Assembly (NCBI RefSeq): GCF_003860585.1
Contig: NZ_CP034159.1
Span: 248,001 to 312,000 of the forward strand
DNA length: 64,000 nt
Direction: 5' to 3'
Source of the DNA: Kaistella carnis
Lineage (GTDB): Bacteria > Bacteroidota > Bacteroidia > Flavobacteriales > Weeksellaceae
In this document: positions 56,002 to 64,000 of the stretch, one piece after another
Layout of the letters: the number at the start of each line of letters is the position of its first letter
How positions within the stretch are numbered: position 1 is the stretch's first letter
Notes under the pieces: generated by a model
What the model saw: only the letters and a program-made list of their open reading frames with translations
What the model was told of the DNA's origin: nothing
Database searches by the model: none
Made by a program: the position numbers and the translations under genes

Positions 56002-56030
56002 AAAAACCTCTCATATTTAAAGAAAGGTTT
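56002..56030 (-). terminator. Terminator after the small stress-like protein gene
   Basis: On the minus strand, AAACCTTTC pairs imperfectly with GAGAGGTTT and is followed by a T-run. Confidence 0.6.
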
Positions 56031-56064
56031 AAGGTGGTTGTTCTTTCCTAAAGAACTTTAAAAA

Positions 56065-56415
56065 TTAACTTTGCGAATTGTTCTGTCTACGTTTTCTACC
56101 TCTAATGCGAGGAGTAGAAATATGCCATTTTTCCTTTTTCTGAAGTTCTTCCTCTTTAATCATAGTTGCTTTTATAATAGCTGCTCCGAATTTTTCAAGT
56201 ATGTTTTTAGCCTTGTACGCGCGGTTGAGATTGGGCGTGTAGACTGCTATTTCATTATGATCGACAAAGTGATCTTCAACTAATGATTCAGGTTGGACGT
56301 TAGTGTTTGCTGTATATCCGACAAATTCTTTAATATATCCAGCCTTCAAAAGTTTAGATGAAGCTGAAATAGCCGCGTCAACTGTAGGGAAAACTCCAAT
56401 AATATTATAGTTCAT
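56065..56415 (-). CDS. Small protein with a general-stress (YflT-like) N-terminus
   Basis: 116 residues. MNYNIIGVFPTVDAAISASSKLLKAGY resembles the start of heat-induced/general stress proteins of the YflT type, and the middle (DHFVDHNEIAVYTPNLNRAYKAKNILEKFGA) fits a small ferredoxin-like fold. The C-terminus is a basic tail, RIRGRKRRQNN, possibly nucleic-acid binding. Cytoplasmic. Family assignment tentative. Confidence 0.6.
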   Translation of the reverse strand: MNYNIIGVFPTVDAAISASSKLLKAGYIKEFVGYTANTNVQPESLVEDHFVDHNEIAVYTPNLNRAYKAKNILEKFGAAIIKATMIKEEELQKKEKWHISTPRIRGRKRRQNNSQS

Positions 56416-56540
56416 TGCTTAAATTTTATAAGTTAAAAAAAAATACTATGCTTTTCATAACATAAGCAAAAAACGTGACATTCCAAAGTATTTCCCGGAG
56501 TTTAAGAGTATTTTAACTCATGACAAAAAAAAGCGAAAAA

Positions 56541-56729
56541 TTAATTTTCGCTGTTGTGATCTGTATTGTCTGTTTTACCATCGGGATGAAGCTCGGAAGT
56601 TTTTTTGATTTCTTTTTTCAAAGTTTCTTCGTGTTTCACCTTCTCGGATGCCGCAGGAATATTGGGAAAATCTTGATTTTCTTTTTTGATTTCTGCTTCT
56701 TTTGGTTTTTTATTTTTATCGGAATCCAT
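56541..56729 (-). CDS. Small hydrophilic protein of unknown function
   Basis: 62 residues, almost entirely polar and charged (Lys, Glu, Asp), probably disordered; ends DGKTDNTDHNSEN. Begins 10 nt after the DUF4230 stop on the same strand, so it may be the last gene of that transcript. I prefer it over the overlapping plus-strand ORF, whose Phe-rich protein looks like the complement of Lys/Glu codons. No known family. Confidence 0.5.
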   Translation of the reverse strand: MDSDKNKKPKEAEIKKENQDFPNIPAASEKVKHEETLKKEIKKTSELHPDGKTDNTDHNSEN

Positions 56730-56739
56730 TTGTTTATAA

Positions 56740-57354
56740 TTAAAGGTTGGTTAGATTGATTTGACCGGTTTGGTCTTCAATAGTATAGTTCAAAGCCTTT
56801 GCCAAAACGAAAATCTGGTCTAGATTTTCGGTAAGCTGTTTGCGGCCCTCGGCGCGTAATCTGTTTTGGTTGACGGTTTTATATGCATTTTCTTTTGCAG
56901 ATTTGGTGATTTTCTGAAAATCTTTATCGGAAAAACGGTTAAAAAAAGAATCGTCCATGGACTGTATTTCTACACTAGGAATAATTCGGATATCTGCATT
57001 GGGAAGTTCTTTAATAATTAATTTTTTATTAATGGAATCAACCTCTATTTTCATTTTATTTAAATCGTAAGAAACCTGTGCATTTGTTTTTGTAAACGTG
57101 ATGATTTCTTTTTCTGTTGAAGGCAAAAGAGTACTGCCCAAAATTTGAGAGGTAATCTTCGTTTTTTGCATGCTTGAAAAGTCCTGTTCCATAACCACCA
57201 TTTTATTCATTTTTCTGATTTGATTGGTGATGATGTAATAGTCATTTTGAACTTTATCTTCTGCTTTTTTGGTCAGAGAATTCCATAGCAAGAAGATAAA
57301 AAGCATTGCAATTGCTCCGCCCACAAAGGACAGAATGATGTTCTTATTTTTCAA
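56740..57354 (-). CDS. DUF4230 domain-containing protein
   Basis: 204 residues with one N-terminal membrane helix (about 6-24) and an extracytoplasmic or cytoplasmic DUF4230 domain (KMVVMEQDFSSMQ, YDLNKMKIEVDSINKKLIIKELPNADI, FSDKDFQKITKSAKENA). Function of the family is unknown. Starts 1 nt after the thioredoxin-like gene ends, so they are co-transcribed. Confidence 0.82.
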   Translation of the reverse strand: MKNKNIILSFVGGAIAMLFIFLLWNSLTKKAEDKVQNDYYIITNQIRKMNKMVVMEQDFSSMQKTKITSQILGSTLLPSTEKEIITFTKTNAQVSYDLNKMKIEVDSINKKLIIKELPNADIRIIPSVEIQSMDDSFFNRFSDKDFQKITKSAKENAYKTVNQNRLRAEGRKQLTENLDQIFVLAKALNYTIEDQTGQINLTNL

Positions 57355-57355
57355 T

Positions 57356-57916
57356 TTATTTTAATAGGTCTTTAATGGAGCTGTTGTCCTTTTTAATAAT
57401 TTCTAAGAGATCTCTTTCCAGATATCCCGAAGTAGGAGTTTCAATAATCCTGCCGATTTCTTTGCCGTATTTCTGAACGATGATGGTTGGAACTCTTTGA
57501 ATGTTGTATGGTCCTTCTTCACCGCCCGGTGCTTCGTATTTTCTATTGACTGCAATCATCGTTAATTTAGCATCAGGAAATCCCGTGGCTTCCAGAATTT
57601 TGAATAGGCGGGGAACTTCCCGGTGACTGTCTTCACACCAGGTTCCCATGACCAACACCATATTATAGGAATTGAGTTTTTCTTTTTTTAGTTCCGCGAG
57701 TGCTTTTTGATCGATCGCATAATCAGAGTGTTGTGGTGAATACCACTCGCTGTACGGTGCTTTTAAAAGCTGGTCTTTTGTTTGGTGTCCTAACAGCATT
57801 TTTCCGTCGTTTGTTGTTTCTACTTCACGGTTGACAACCACTTTTTGAGATTGACACGACTGTACAGTCAAAAGTAAGGTAGAAGCAGTGATGAATATTT
57901 TAGTGAAATTTTTCAT
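57356..57916 (-). CDS. Thioredoxin-like lipoprotein with a CxxS site
   Basis: 186 residues. Lipoprotein signal (LLTVQSCQS), then a thioredoxin fold with MGTWCEDSHREVPRL in the active-site position and VPTIIV as the cis-Pro loop. The second active-site cysteine is Ser (CEDS), so a dithiol reductase is unlikely; monothiol, isomerase-like or non-catalytic binding roles are possible. The only other Cys is the lipidated one. Probably periplasmic, in an operon with the DUF4230 gene. Confidence 0.82.
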   Translation of the reverse strand: MKNFTKIFITASTLLLTVQSCQSQKVVVNREVETTNDGKMLLGHQTKDQLLKAPYSEWYSPQHSDYAIDQKALAELKKEKLNSYNMVLVMGTWCEDSHREVPRLFKILEATGFPDAKLTMIAVNRKYEAPGGEEGPYNIQRVPTIIVQKYGKEIGRIIETPTSGYLERDLLEIIKKDNSSIKDLLK

Positions 57917-57952
57917 TATTAAAAATTGGTGAATTTGGATTTGAGGAAGAAA

Positions 57953-58420
57953 TTAGTTTTCAAGAATGGATTTAAGATCCGCAGGTGAATAGTATTTATT
58001 TTTTAGAACTTTATGATCAGAGGTGCGGTGAACGTTTATTTTATCACCAGACGGCTGTGAAAAAGCATCTTCGCCTTTTTCTTTATAAAAAGCGATTGTT
58101 TCATCTGCCTCCTTTTGATTGTTGCAGGCCTTTGACATATTGGATCTTTGAACCTCATCAAAAAGTGCAGGAAATTTATCTCCCAGTCCAAATTCTAAAA
58201 CTGCACCGCTGAGAACATATTGCAAGTCACATAAAGCATCTGCTATTTCAACCAATTCCCGATCTGCAATGGCTTCTTTTAATTCGTTCAGTTCTTCCTG
58301 TAGCAGAGAAACTCTTAATTCACATCTTTCTTTAGAGGGAATTTGGGGTTGATCTAAGATAGGAGCATTAAATGTTTTGTGAAATTCTGCAACCTGATTC
58401 AGGGGATCTATTTTTTCCAT
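57953..58420 (-). CDS. MazG-like nucleoside triphosphate pyrophosphohydrolase
   Basis: 155 residues from the ATG at 58420 (MEKIDPLNQVAEFHKTF). RVSLLQEELNELKEAI and the second LVEIADALCDLQYVLSGA carry the EExxE...ExxD metal-binding pattern of all-alpha NTP pyrophosphatases. The upstream ATG at 58450 is rejected because a perfect -7 box TATCTTTG (minus strand, 58438-58445) lies between the two. Likely clears non-canonical nucleotides; substrate unknown. Confidence 0.87.
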   Translation of the reverse strand: MEKIDPLNQVAEFHKTFNAPILDQPQIPSKERCELRVSLLQEELNELKEAIADRELVEIADALCDLQYVLSGAVLEFGLGDKFPALFDEVQRSNMSKACNNQKEADETIAFYKEKGEDAFSQPSGDKINVHRTSDHKVLKNKYYSPADLKSILEN

Positions 58421-58466
58421 TAAAATTAAACTTTTAACAAAGATAAACATTCAGTTTAATTATATA

Positions 58467-58497
58467 AAAAACCGCCTCAATAAAAATTAAGACGGTT
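58467..58497 (-). terminator. Orphan terminator-like hairpin
   Basis: AACCGCCTCAAT / ATTAAGACGGTT with two mismatches; T-run on the minus strand. It lies upstream of the MazG-like gene and points away from the acyl-CoA dehydrogenase, which already has its own terminator (58719-58744). Confidence 0.5.
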
Positions 58498-58718
58498 TAC
58501 AGAAGATTCTTATAAATAATCTTTGATTAATCTTATTGATATTTGCCAATTTGAATAATCTAAATTCCTATTGACAGATTTCTTACATTTAATGGTTTAA
58601 TATACTTCGCCTGATGTGATTCGCTTTCAGTTCAATCCGGAATTTCAAATTTTATAATTCATTTTTAGAGATTTTATTTGACCTTATTATTGGTCCAGCT
58701 CACGAGTTTAAAAATTAA
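58498..58718. other. Short gene-free stretch between two minus-strand terminators
   Basis: No ORF, repeat or RNA gene recognised. It forms the main part of the 345-nt gap between the MazG-like and acyl-CoA dehydrogenase genes. Confidence 0.4.
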
Positions 58719-58744
58719 AAAAGCACCGAATTTTCGGTGCTTTT
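58719..58744 (-). terminator. Terminator after the acyl-CoA dehydrogenase gene
   Basis: AAAAGCACCGAA / TTCGGTGCTTTT, 12-bp perfect stem, T-run on the minus strand. Confidence 0.92.
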
Positions 58745-58765
58745 CATTAAATAATCGTAATGTTT

Positions 58766-59905
58766 TTATTTTGATATTTCTCTTCCGATAACCAATCTCT
58801 GGATTTCAGAAGTTCCTTCACCAATGGTGCATAATTTTGAATCACGATAGTATTTTTCCGCTGGAAAGTCTTTGGTATAACCATAACCTCCAAAGATTTG
58901 AACGGCATTGTTTGCTATACGTACACAAGCTTCCGAGGCATACAATTTTGCCATAGCACCTTCTTTGGTCATTGGTTTTTTTGCATTTTTCAATGTTGAT
59001 GCACGTTGAATCAATAATTCAGCAGCATCAATTTCTGTTGCCATATCAGCAAGCATAAAGTTGATGGCCTGGAATTCATTAATTGCTTTCCCAAACTGAT
59101 GTCTTTCTTTGGAATATTTTAGAGCTGCTTTGTAAGCACCTTTTGCAATTCCTAAACTTAAAGCTGCGATAGAAATTCGACCGCCATCTAAAATTTTCAT
59201 GGCTTGCTTAAATCCGGATCCTACTTCTCCTAAGCGGTTGGCATCCGGCACTGTTACGCTGTCAAAAATAAGTTCTGCAGTTTCAGAAGCCCGCATTCCC
59301 AGTTTGTTTTCTTTTTTACCTGAGGTAAACCCTGCCATTCCTTTTTCCAGAACAAAAGCAGTGGAATTATTTCTGGCTCCTTTTTCCCCGGTTCTTGTCA
59401 TCACGACTGCGATATCTCCTGAAATTGCATGGGTAATAAAGTTTTTTGCCCCATTAATGATCCAGTCATCACCATCTTTTACCGCGGTTGTATTCATTCC
59501 TCCGGAATCAGATCCTGTATTGTGTTCCGTTAATCCCCAAGCACCAATTACTTTTCCGGAAGCTAACTGAGGAAGCCATTTGTGTCTTTGTTCTTCGTTT
59601 CCAAACTCATAAATATGGTTGGTGCAAAGCGAGTTATGTGCTGCTACAGAAAGTCCAATAGAAGGATCAACCTGAGAAATTTCATCTAAAATAGTTACAT
59701 ATTCGTGGTAGCCTAAGCCCGAACCTCCATATTCTTCAGGAACAACAATTCCCATAAAGCCCATATCACCCAACTGATGGAAAAGATCAACGGGAAAAGT
59801 TTGACTTTCATCCCAGTCCATGATATGTGGACGTATATTTTTCTCTGCAAAATCCTTAGCTGTTTCTGCAATCATATTAAGGCTGTGAGTCATCTCTTCG
59901 TTCAT
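58766..59905 (-). CDS. Acyl-CoA dehydrogenase (short/medium-chain type)
   Basis: 379 residues, FAD enzyme of fatty-acid beta-oxidation or branched-chain catabolism. GAWGLTEHNTGSD, AKNFITHAISGD, RISIAALSLGIAKGA, QIFGGYGYTKDFPAEKYYRDSK and the catalytic-Glu segment IGEGTSEIQRL are intact. A -7 box TATCTTTG (minus strand, 59922-59929) is 16 nt upstream. No other beta-oxidation gene is adjacent; chain length cannot be read from sequence. Confidence 0.95.
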   Translation of the reverse strand: MNEEMTHSLNMIAETAKDFAEKNIRPHIMDWDESQTFPVDLFHQLGDMGFMGIVVPEEYGGSGLGYHEYVTILDEISQVDPSIGLSVAAHNSLCTNHIYEFGNEEQRHKWLPQLASGKVIGAWGLTEHNTGSDSGGMNTTAVKDGDDWIINGAKNFITHAISGDIAVVMTRTGEKGARNNSTAFVLEKGMAGFTSGKKENKLGMRASETAELIFDSVTVPDANRLGEVGSGFKQAMKILDGGRISIAALSLGIAKGAYKAALKYSKERHQFGKAINEFQAINFMLADMATEIDAAELLIQRASTLKNAKKPMTKEGAMAKLYASEACVRIANNAVQIFGGYGYTKDFPAEKYYRDSKLCTIGEGTSEIQRLVIGREISK

Positions 59906-60055
59906 ATTTTATATTTGTTCTCAAAGATATAGAAAATGTATAAAAAGGTAAAATTATTTTCGTTTTATATGAAAAAATTAGATGATAGTTATCATGGATT
60001 ACCAAAAATTAATACTAAAAAATACAGATCACTATTATTTCATAAAGAGAAGTTG

Positions 60056-60063
60056 TAATTTCG
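60056..60063 (+). promoter_or_regulatory. -7 box of the secreted endonuclease gene
   Basis: TAATTTCG (7 of 8 to TAnnTTTG), 15 nt before the ATG at 60079; no TTG at -33. Confidence 0.35.
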
Positions 60064-60078
60064 TTTAAAATTGTCCCG

Positions 60079-61956
60079 ATGAAACATATTTTATTTTCTG
60101 TTCTTTTACTACCTTTTTTTGTCTTTTCACAAGCGCCAGCCACCTATTATGATGGAACGGCGGACCTCAGTGGCTACGCGCTAAAATCGAGATTACATGA
60201 CCTTATTTCTGTAAAAACAATTTCTTGGAATTATGGTGATTTACCTGAGTTTTATGGGGTGACCGATTTAGATCATTATTATGATTATGATGCTACCAAT
60301 GATATTTACCTCTTAGATATCTACAGCAACAATCCGACAGGAACGACAGCGTACCATTACACCAAAGAACAGTTAATCAGTTCTGCGGCTACGGAAGGTT
60401 TGGGGTATAATAGAGAACACATGATGCCACAAAGTAGTTTTAACAGTAATTATCCCATGTATTCAGATCTGTTTTTTGTGATTCCTACCGATGCTAAAAT
60501 TAACCAGTTACGCAGTAATTATCCTTACGCCATGGCAGGATCTACCAATTATTACACTTTTACTAACGGTTCTAAAATTAGCAAAAATGGAACGCCGGGT
60601 TCTGGATACACAGGACGTGTTTATGAACCGATCGATGAGTTTAAAGGAGATATCGCCCGAAGTTTACTTTATTTTGCAGTAAGATATGAAGGAAAACTAA
60701 ACGCTTTTAATTTTTACAATGGAACCTCACCTGCAAATGACACCAGTCCACTTGATGGAACGGAAGAGAAAGCCTTTGAAGATTGGTATCTCGCAATGTT
60801 ACTGCAATGGAACCAGCAAGATCCAGTTTCTCAGCGAGAGATCGAGCGGAATAATAAAGTATACGAAATTCAGGGAAACAGAAACCCTTTCATCGATCAT
60901 CCTGAATGGGTTAATTTGATATGGAATCAAACGCTCACAGTCATTACTCCACAAGCTCCGGCTAATTTGAGCCCCTCCAAAATCAGTGCTTATTTTGTAA
61001 CTTTAAATTGGTCATCGCCTTCAGATCCCAATATCTTAGGATATAAAATTTATCAGAATGGAGTTTACGTTGGCTATACAAAAAATACAGATTTAACGGT
61101 TGATCATCTTTTGAATTCTACTTTATATCAATTTACGGTAAAAGCGTACTACCGTGATTATACAGAATCACCGGAAAGTGCTGTTTTAGAAGTCACTACT
61201 TTGAATGAAGACGTTTTTGCAAAAGATTTAATGATTACAAAATATATTGAAGGAACTGAAAACAATAAAGCGCTGCAAATTACCAATAGAACCGGGCACG
61301 CTGTTGATTTAAATAATTACCGTATTGGTGCGCAATTTTATAACAGCGCCAATTCCAATTATTATTTCCCTGCACCTTATGAGCTCGAAGGAACTATTCA
61401 GAACAATGAAACATTCATCATTCTTAATCCAAGAGCAAACTTAAGCTGTGTAACAAATGACGACGCAAAGTTTCCTTCTGCATCCCCACAAATGAGCTTC
61501 GATGGCAGTAATTACCTGGAGTTGCGATACAAAACAAAAACCGTTGATGCCATAGGAACTAAAAGTATCAACAATTTTTCAACGCTTGGTGACGTTTCTC
61601 TCTATCGAATATCTTCTGTAACTGAGCCAAATGCCTCATTTGATCTGTCGGAGTGGCAGTCTTATGCTACCGATTATTGCGAGGATTTAGGAACTTTGGC
61701 TGGTTCAGATATATCAACTACCGCAAACGAATCAAATTCCATTTACCCAAATCCGGTGTTTGGGAATACTTTATTTGTGAAAGGAAAACAAATTGAACAA
61801 GTGAGAAGTGCTTCCATTTATGATTTCTCCGGAAAACAAGTAATGAAAATCACTGATCCTTTTAAAAATAGAAACTCGATCGATGTTGAAAAAATTCCTC
61901 CGGGAGTTTACTTATTAAAATTGGATAACATTTCTATAAAATTCATTAGAAAATAG
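60079..61956 (+). CDS. Secreted endonuclease I family nuclease with FN3, lamin-tail-like and T9SS domains
   Basis: 625 residues. Signal peptide (ends FVFSQ), endonuclease I domain (about 20-285) with YNREHMMPQSSF (catalytic His) and the conserved NPFIDHPEWVNLIW end, FN3 (about 293-375), a lamin-tail-like domain (about 383-545) and a T9SS type A C-terminus (SIYPNPVFGNTLFV...ISIKFIRK). Predicted extracellular, non-specific DNA/RNA degradation for nutrient or phosphate gain, or biofilm turnover. Confidence 0.93.
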   Translation: MKHILFSVLLLPFFVFSQAPATYYDGTADLSGYALKSRLHDLISVKTISWNYGDLPEFYGVTDLDHYYDYDATNDIYLLDIYSNNPTGTTAYHYTKEQLISSAATEGLGYNREHMMPQSSFNSNYPMYSDLFFVIPTDAKINQLRSNYPYAMAGSTNYYTFTNGSKISKNGTPGSGYTGRVYEPIDEFKGDIARSLLYFAVRYEGKLNAFNFYNGTSPANDTSPLDGTEEKAFEDWYLAMLLQWNQQDPVSQREIERNNKVYEIQGNRNPFIDHPEWVNLIWNQTLTVITPQAPANLSPSKISAYFVTLNWSSPSDPNILGYKIYQNGVYVGYTKNTDLTVDHLLNSTLYQFTVKAYYRDYTESPESAVLEVTTLNEDVFAKDLMITKYIEGTENNKALQITNRTGHAVDLNNYRIGAQFYNSANSNYYFPAPYELEGTIQNNETFIILNPRANLSCVTNDDAKFPSASPQMSFDGSNYLELRYKTKTVDAIGTKSINNFSTLGDVSLYRISSVTEPNASFDLSEWQSYATDYCEDLGTLAGSDISTTANESNSIYPNPVFGNTLFVKGKQIEQVRSASIYDFSGKQVMKITDPFKNRNSIDVEKIPPGVYLLKLDNISIKFIRK

Positions 61957-61972
61957 CTGCAATATCTCGTAT

Positions 61973-62005
61973 AAAATCAGTCTCCACGGAGACTGATTTT
62001 TTTAT
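61973..62005. terminator. Bidirectional terminator between endonuclease and HHH protein genes
   Basis: AAAATCAGTCTCC / GGAGACTGATTTT, 13-bp perfect stem, loop AC, T7 on the plus strand. Confidence 0.92.
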
Positions 62006-63420
62006 TTTAAATAGAGTCTCATTTTCTGTTCAGCTTCCGGTTTTATTTTCATGGTTCGAAAGAATTTTTTCTCATCTGAATACGTGATTCGGTAGTAAAT
62101 TATTTTATCTGCATAATATTTAAAGTATGGGTGATTTTTTAACCACGATTCAGGTGCGTCGGCCAAAGAATATTTTGGGACATTGTTTACCAGCAACGGA
62201 GCGGTACCAATTAATTTTTGAGCCAGATCTTTATCAATATTATACGTTTCAATGATCTGGCTTGTATTGACGAAGCCTCCTAATTTATTTCTAAAACCGA
62301 TAAAGCTTCCGGCGCTCTTCTCATCAAAACCATATTCTAACAATTGTTTAAAAGTAATTTCATTCAAATTAATTTTTCTAAAATCTGTCTTCAAATTTTC
62401 TTCATTTTGGTTTTGCAAAGTTTCATTTTTCTGTGAAGTTTTAGGGCTGTAATCGGAGTTTTTTGATTTAATATTTTCCGGGTTTAAAATAATAAAAGGT
62501 TTCAAGTTTTCAAATTTCTCCGCAGAAATTACAAAACACCTTGAAATATCATCTAATGATTTGAAACTTCCTTTAAGGTTGCGGTCTCTGTAATTAATAA
62601 TAACCTGTGCCTGTTTTTCAGAAAATCCTAAATCTCTCCAACCTTGAAGATCGGTAGTGTTTGGATCGAATGCTTGATAGGAGATGGCGGGTTTTTCAGA
62701 AGAAGTTTTGTTCGTTGCAAAAGTTTTCATTTCCACGGAATTATTTTGGGCATTTTCAGGCAATAACAGGTAAGGCGCTAATTTGCGGTAGTTTTCTTCG
62801 CTGATCATATAGCATTCCCGAAATTTCTCTTTGCTGATGAAACTTCCACCCAAATAATTTTTGTATTTCAAAATCGACTGAGACTGCTTTTCGGTAAATC
62901 CCAGATTAATAAAATCTTGGAGACTATAAGTGTCAGGATTAAATTTTCCCGGAATTTTTAAACCTTTGGCTTCGTAATTTTTATATTGATAAGAAGTTGT
63001 GTTTTGCCGGTAATTGTTAGAATAATTTTTGGTCGAACTAAAAGATTTTCCTGCATGGTCGGCAAGTAAAATATAAGGTTCCAGTTCCGCATACTTTTCC
63101 GCAGAAATAGAGTAACATTTTTTAAGTTGTTCTTTGGAAGTGAATTGACCGCCAACAACCGATTTATATTTTAAAATTGTTGCAACCTGTCGTTCCGAAA
63201 AGCCCAGTTGTACCCATTCAGATTCAGTTAAATCATTGGGATTAAATTCCTGTATAGGCGCATTTTCAGCTTTTAAAATTTCTGTAAATGAAGGCGCAGA
63301 TTCCTCTACATTTTTGGTAGAATTAAAGTAATATAATCCCAAAACTAAAAAGAGCCCGGAAGTCGCGAATCCTAAAAAATAATTTTTTGCGGCGGAGATT
63401 TGAATCGTGTTTTTCATCAT
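62002..63420 (-). CDS. Membrane-anchored protein with repeated helix-hairpin-helix (ComEA-like) modules
   Basis: 472 residues. One N-terminal membrane helix (about 13-31), then at least four modules of about 60 residues starting near 59, 160, 250 and 343, each with (F/I)(N/D)(P/L)N...LGF(S/T)E(K/R)Q...I(L/I)(K/N)Y(K/R)...GG(S/Q)F...(E/K)C(Y/F)xIS. ComEA binds incoming DNA with one such unit; a tandem array suggests extended DNA or other polymer binding at the periplasmic face. Stop codon overlaps the shared terminator. Confidence 0.8.
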   Translation of the reverse strand: MMKNTIQISAAKNYFLGFATSGLFLVLGLYYFNSTKNVEESAPSFTEILKAENAPIQEFNPNDLTESEWVQLGFSERQVATILKYKSVVGGQFTSKEQLKKCYSISAEKYAELEPYILLADHAGKSFSSTKNYSNNYRQNTTSYQYKNYEAKGLKIPGKFNPDTYSLQDFINLGFTEKQSQSILKYKNYLGGSFISKEKFRECYMISEENYRKLAPYLLLPENAQNNSVEMKTFATNKTSSEKPAISYQAFDPNTTDLQGWRDLGFSEKQAQVIINYRDRNLKGSFKSLDDISRCFVISAEKFENLKPFIILNPENIKSKNSDYSPKTSQKNETLQNQNEENLKTDFRKINLNEITFKQLLEYGFDEKSAGSFIGFRNKLGGFVNTSQIIETYNIDKDLAQKLIGTAPLLVNNVPKYSLADAPESWLKNHPYFKYYADKIIYYRITYSDEKKFFRTMKIKPEAEQKMRLYLK

Positions 63421-63502
63421 TTATATTTTTGATAAAACTAGATCCAAAAAATAATTTTGACTAAAGCTAAACACCTAAATGTGCCTGCGTACTACGCCCT
63501 TT

Positions 63503-63844
63503 TTATTCGGGTTTTTCTACCAGGGAATCTTTTAATTTAATCAATTCGGCTTTTACGAACTCCAAACGGTCAATCATAGAAACGGTTTCAGAGATTTTCG
63601 AATTTGTGGTCAACGCAATTCTCGCTCCATCCAAAGTGTAGCCTTTTTCTTTAACCAAATGATAAATAATCTTTAGATTTTTAATATCCTCCGGCGTGAA
63701 ATAGCGATTTCCTTTTTTATTTTTTTTGGGTTTGATGATCGGGAATTCCTGTTCCCAATAACGAATTAGGGAAGCATTGACATCAAAAGCTTTTGCAACT
63801 TCGCCAATAGAATAGTAGAGTTTATCAGGTAAATTAACTTTCAT
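63503..63844 (-). CDS. MerR family transcriptional regulator
   Basis: 113 residues. N-terminal winged HTH, LYYSIGEVAKAFDVNASLIRYWEQEFPIIKPKKNKKGNRYFTPEDIKNLK, then a short dimerisation helix and no effector domain, so the inducer is unknown. A perfect -7 box TAATTTTG (minus strand, 63864-63871) is 19 nt upstream. The HHH-protein gene follows 82 nt downstream on the same strand. Confidence 0.92.
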   Translation of the reverse strand: MKVNLPDKLYYSIGEVAKAFDVNASLIRYWEQEFPIIKPKKNKKGNRYFTPEDIKNLKIIYHLVKEKGYTLDGARIALTTNSKISETVSMIDRLEFVKAELIKLKDSLVEKPE

Positions 63845-63911
63845 TTTAAATAAGTGAATAAGACAAAATTACGTAAAATTAAAACGGTGAAAGGTTGAGG
63901 TTTTCTTAGCT

Positions 63912-64000
63912 TTAGTAAGCGATTTCAATTTTCAGCTTTTTATTCTTTAATCTCTGATCACCTAACGTTTTAAGTAGCGCGACAACTTTTTGTCTGTTCA
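63912..64000 (-). CDS. C-terminal end of an unidentified protein
   Basis: The minus strand is open from the window edge to a TAA at 63912-63914. The 28 visible residues NRQKVVALLKTLGDQRLKNK...IEIAY look like a genuine C-terminus (balanced composition, stop just upstream of the MerR promoter region). Too short to name the family. Confidence 0.45.
   Translation of the reverse strand, partial: NRQKVVALLKTLGDQRLKNKKLKIEIAY

Noticed and set aside
56520..56759. Plus-strand 79-codon ORF antisense to the small hydrophilic protein
   Set aside because: Its Phe-rich protein is the complement of Lys/Glu-rich codons on the minus strand, and it points against the local operon.
1..64000. CRISPR array, tRNA, rRNA, prophage, toxin-antitoxin or restriction genes
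   Set aside because: Looked for regular spacer repeats, cloverleaf segments and the usual protein signatures; none seen.

Overview
This window looks like chromosomal DNA of a Bacteroidota bacterium, most likely from the Chryseobacterium/Kaistella group of the Flavobacteriia (Weeksellaceae). The evidence is the AT-rich sequence, the gliding genes gldF and gldG, four large secreted proteins with type IX secretion (T9SS) C-terminal sorting domains, short beta-barrel proteins with near-identical flavobacterial signal peptides, and many promoters of the Bacteroidota type (TTG, about 20 nt, TAnnTTTG). The genus is an inference.

Layout. 1-732: 3' end of kbl. 1.1-6.1 kb: sulfate assimilation on the minus strand (cysH-cysD-cysN and a TSUP permease with a CysG-like N-terminal domain) next to an Rrf2 regulator with four cysteines. 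6.5-10 kb: a DUF4268 protein, gldG, gldF, and a HemJ-like membrane protein. 10.1-18.4 kb: a secreted metalloprotease, a SAM hydrolase, PhoH, and a cluster of four small outer-membrane barrels plus a frameshifted secreted protein. 18.5-25.3 kb: ffh, a small membrane protein and atpBEFHAG (no atpD or atpC here). 25.6-32.7 kb: a CNNM/CorC protein, clpS, rhomboid protease, prmC, NlpC/P60 lipoprotein, dapD and two glycosyltransferases. 32.7-40.0 kb: the complete histidine operon hisGDCBHAF(IE), preceded by a strong promoter, a leader peptide with four consecutive His codons and a terminator, i.e. a transcription attenuator. 40.1-41.2 kb: secreted M28 peptidase.

41.3-52.8 kb holds the translation cluster thrS-infC-rpmI-rplT, all on the minus strand, but split: about 8.3 kb lies between infC and rpmI. 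That segment has a cytosine deaminase gene with a frameshift and two copies of a 1,741-bp IS1182-like element in inverted orientation flanking two divergent MFS exporter genes (one frameshifted). Each IS end carries a hairpin plus T-run that looks like a terminator for transcription entering the element. rpmI-rplT has its own promoter.

53.1-63.9 kb: secreted M4 protease, small stress-like and hypothetical proteins, DUF4230 protein, thioredoxin-like lipoprotein with a CxxS site, a MazG-like pyrophosphohydrolase, acyl-CoA dehydrogenase, secreted endonuclease I, a helix-hairpin-helix repeat protein, a MerR regulator, and the tail of one more gene.

Non-coding repeats recur: degenerate copies of a GGGC...TCGGGCTATCC-type element (three sites), a CACAAAAGTCACAAAAG element (two sites) and an ACACAGATTTCACG inverted repeat. 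I saw no tRNA, rRNA, CRISPR array or prophage. Three genes carry single-base homopolymer frameshifts, so assembly error must be excluded before calling them pseudogenes.
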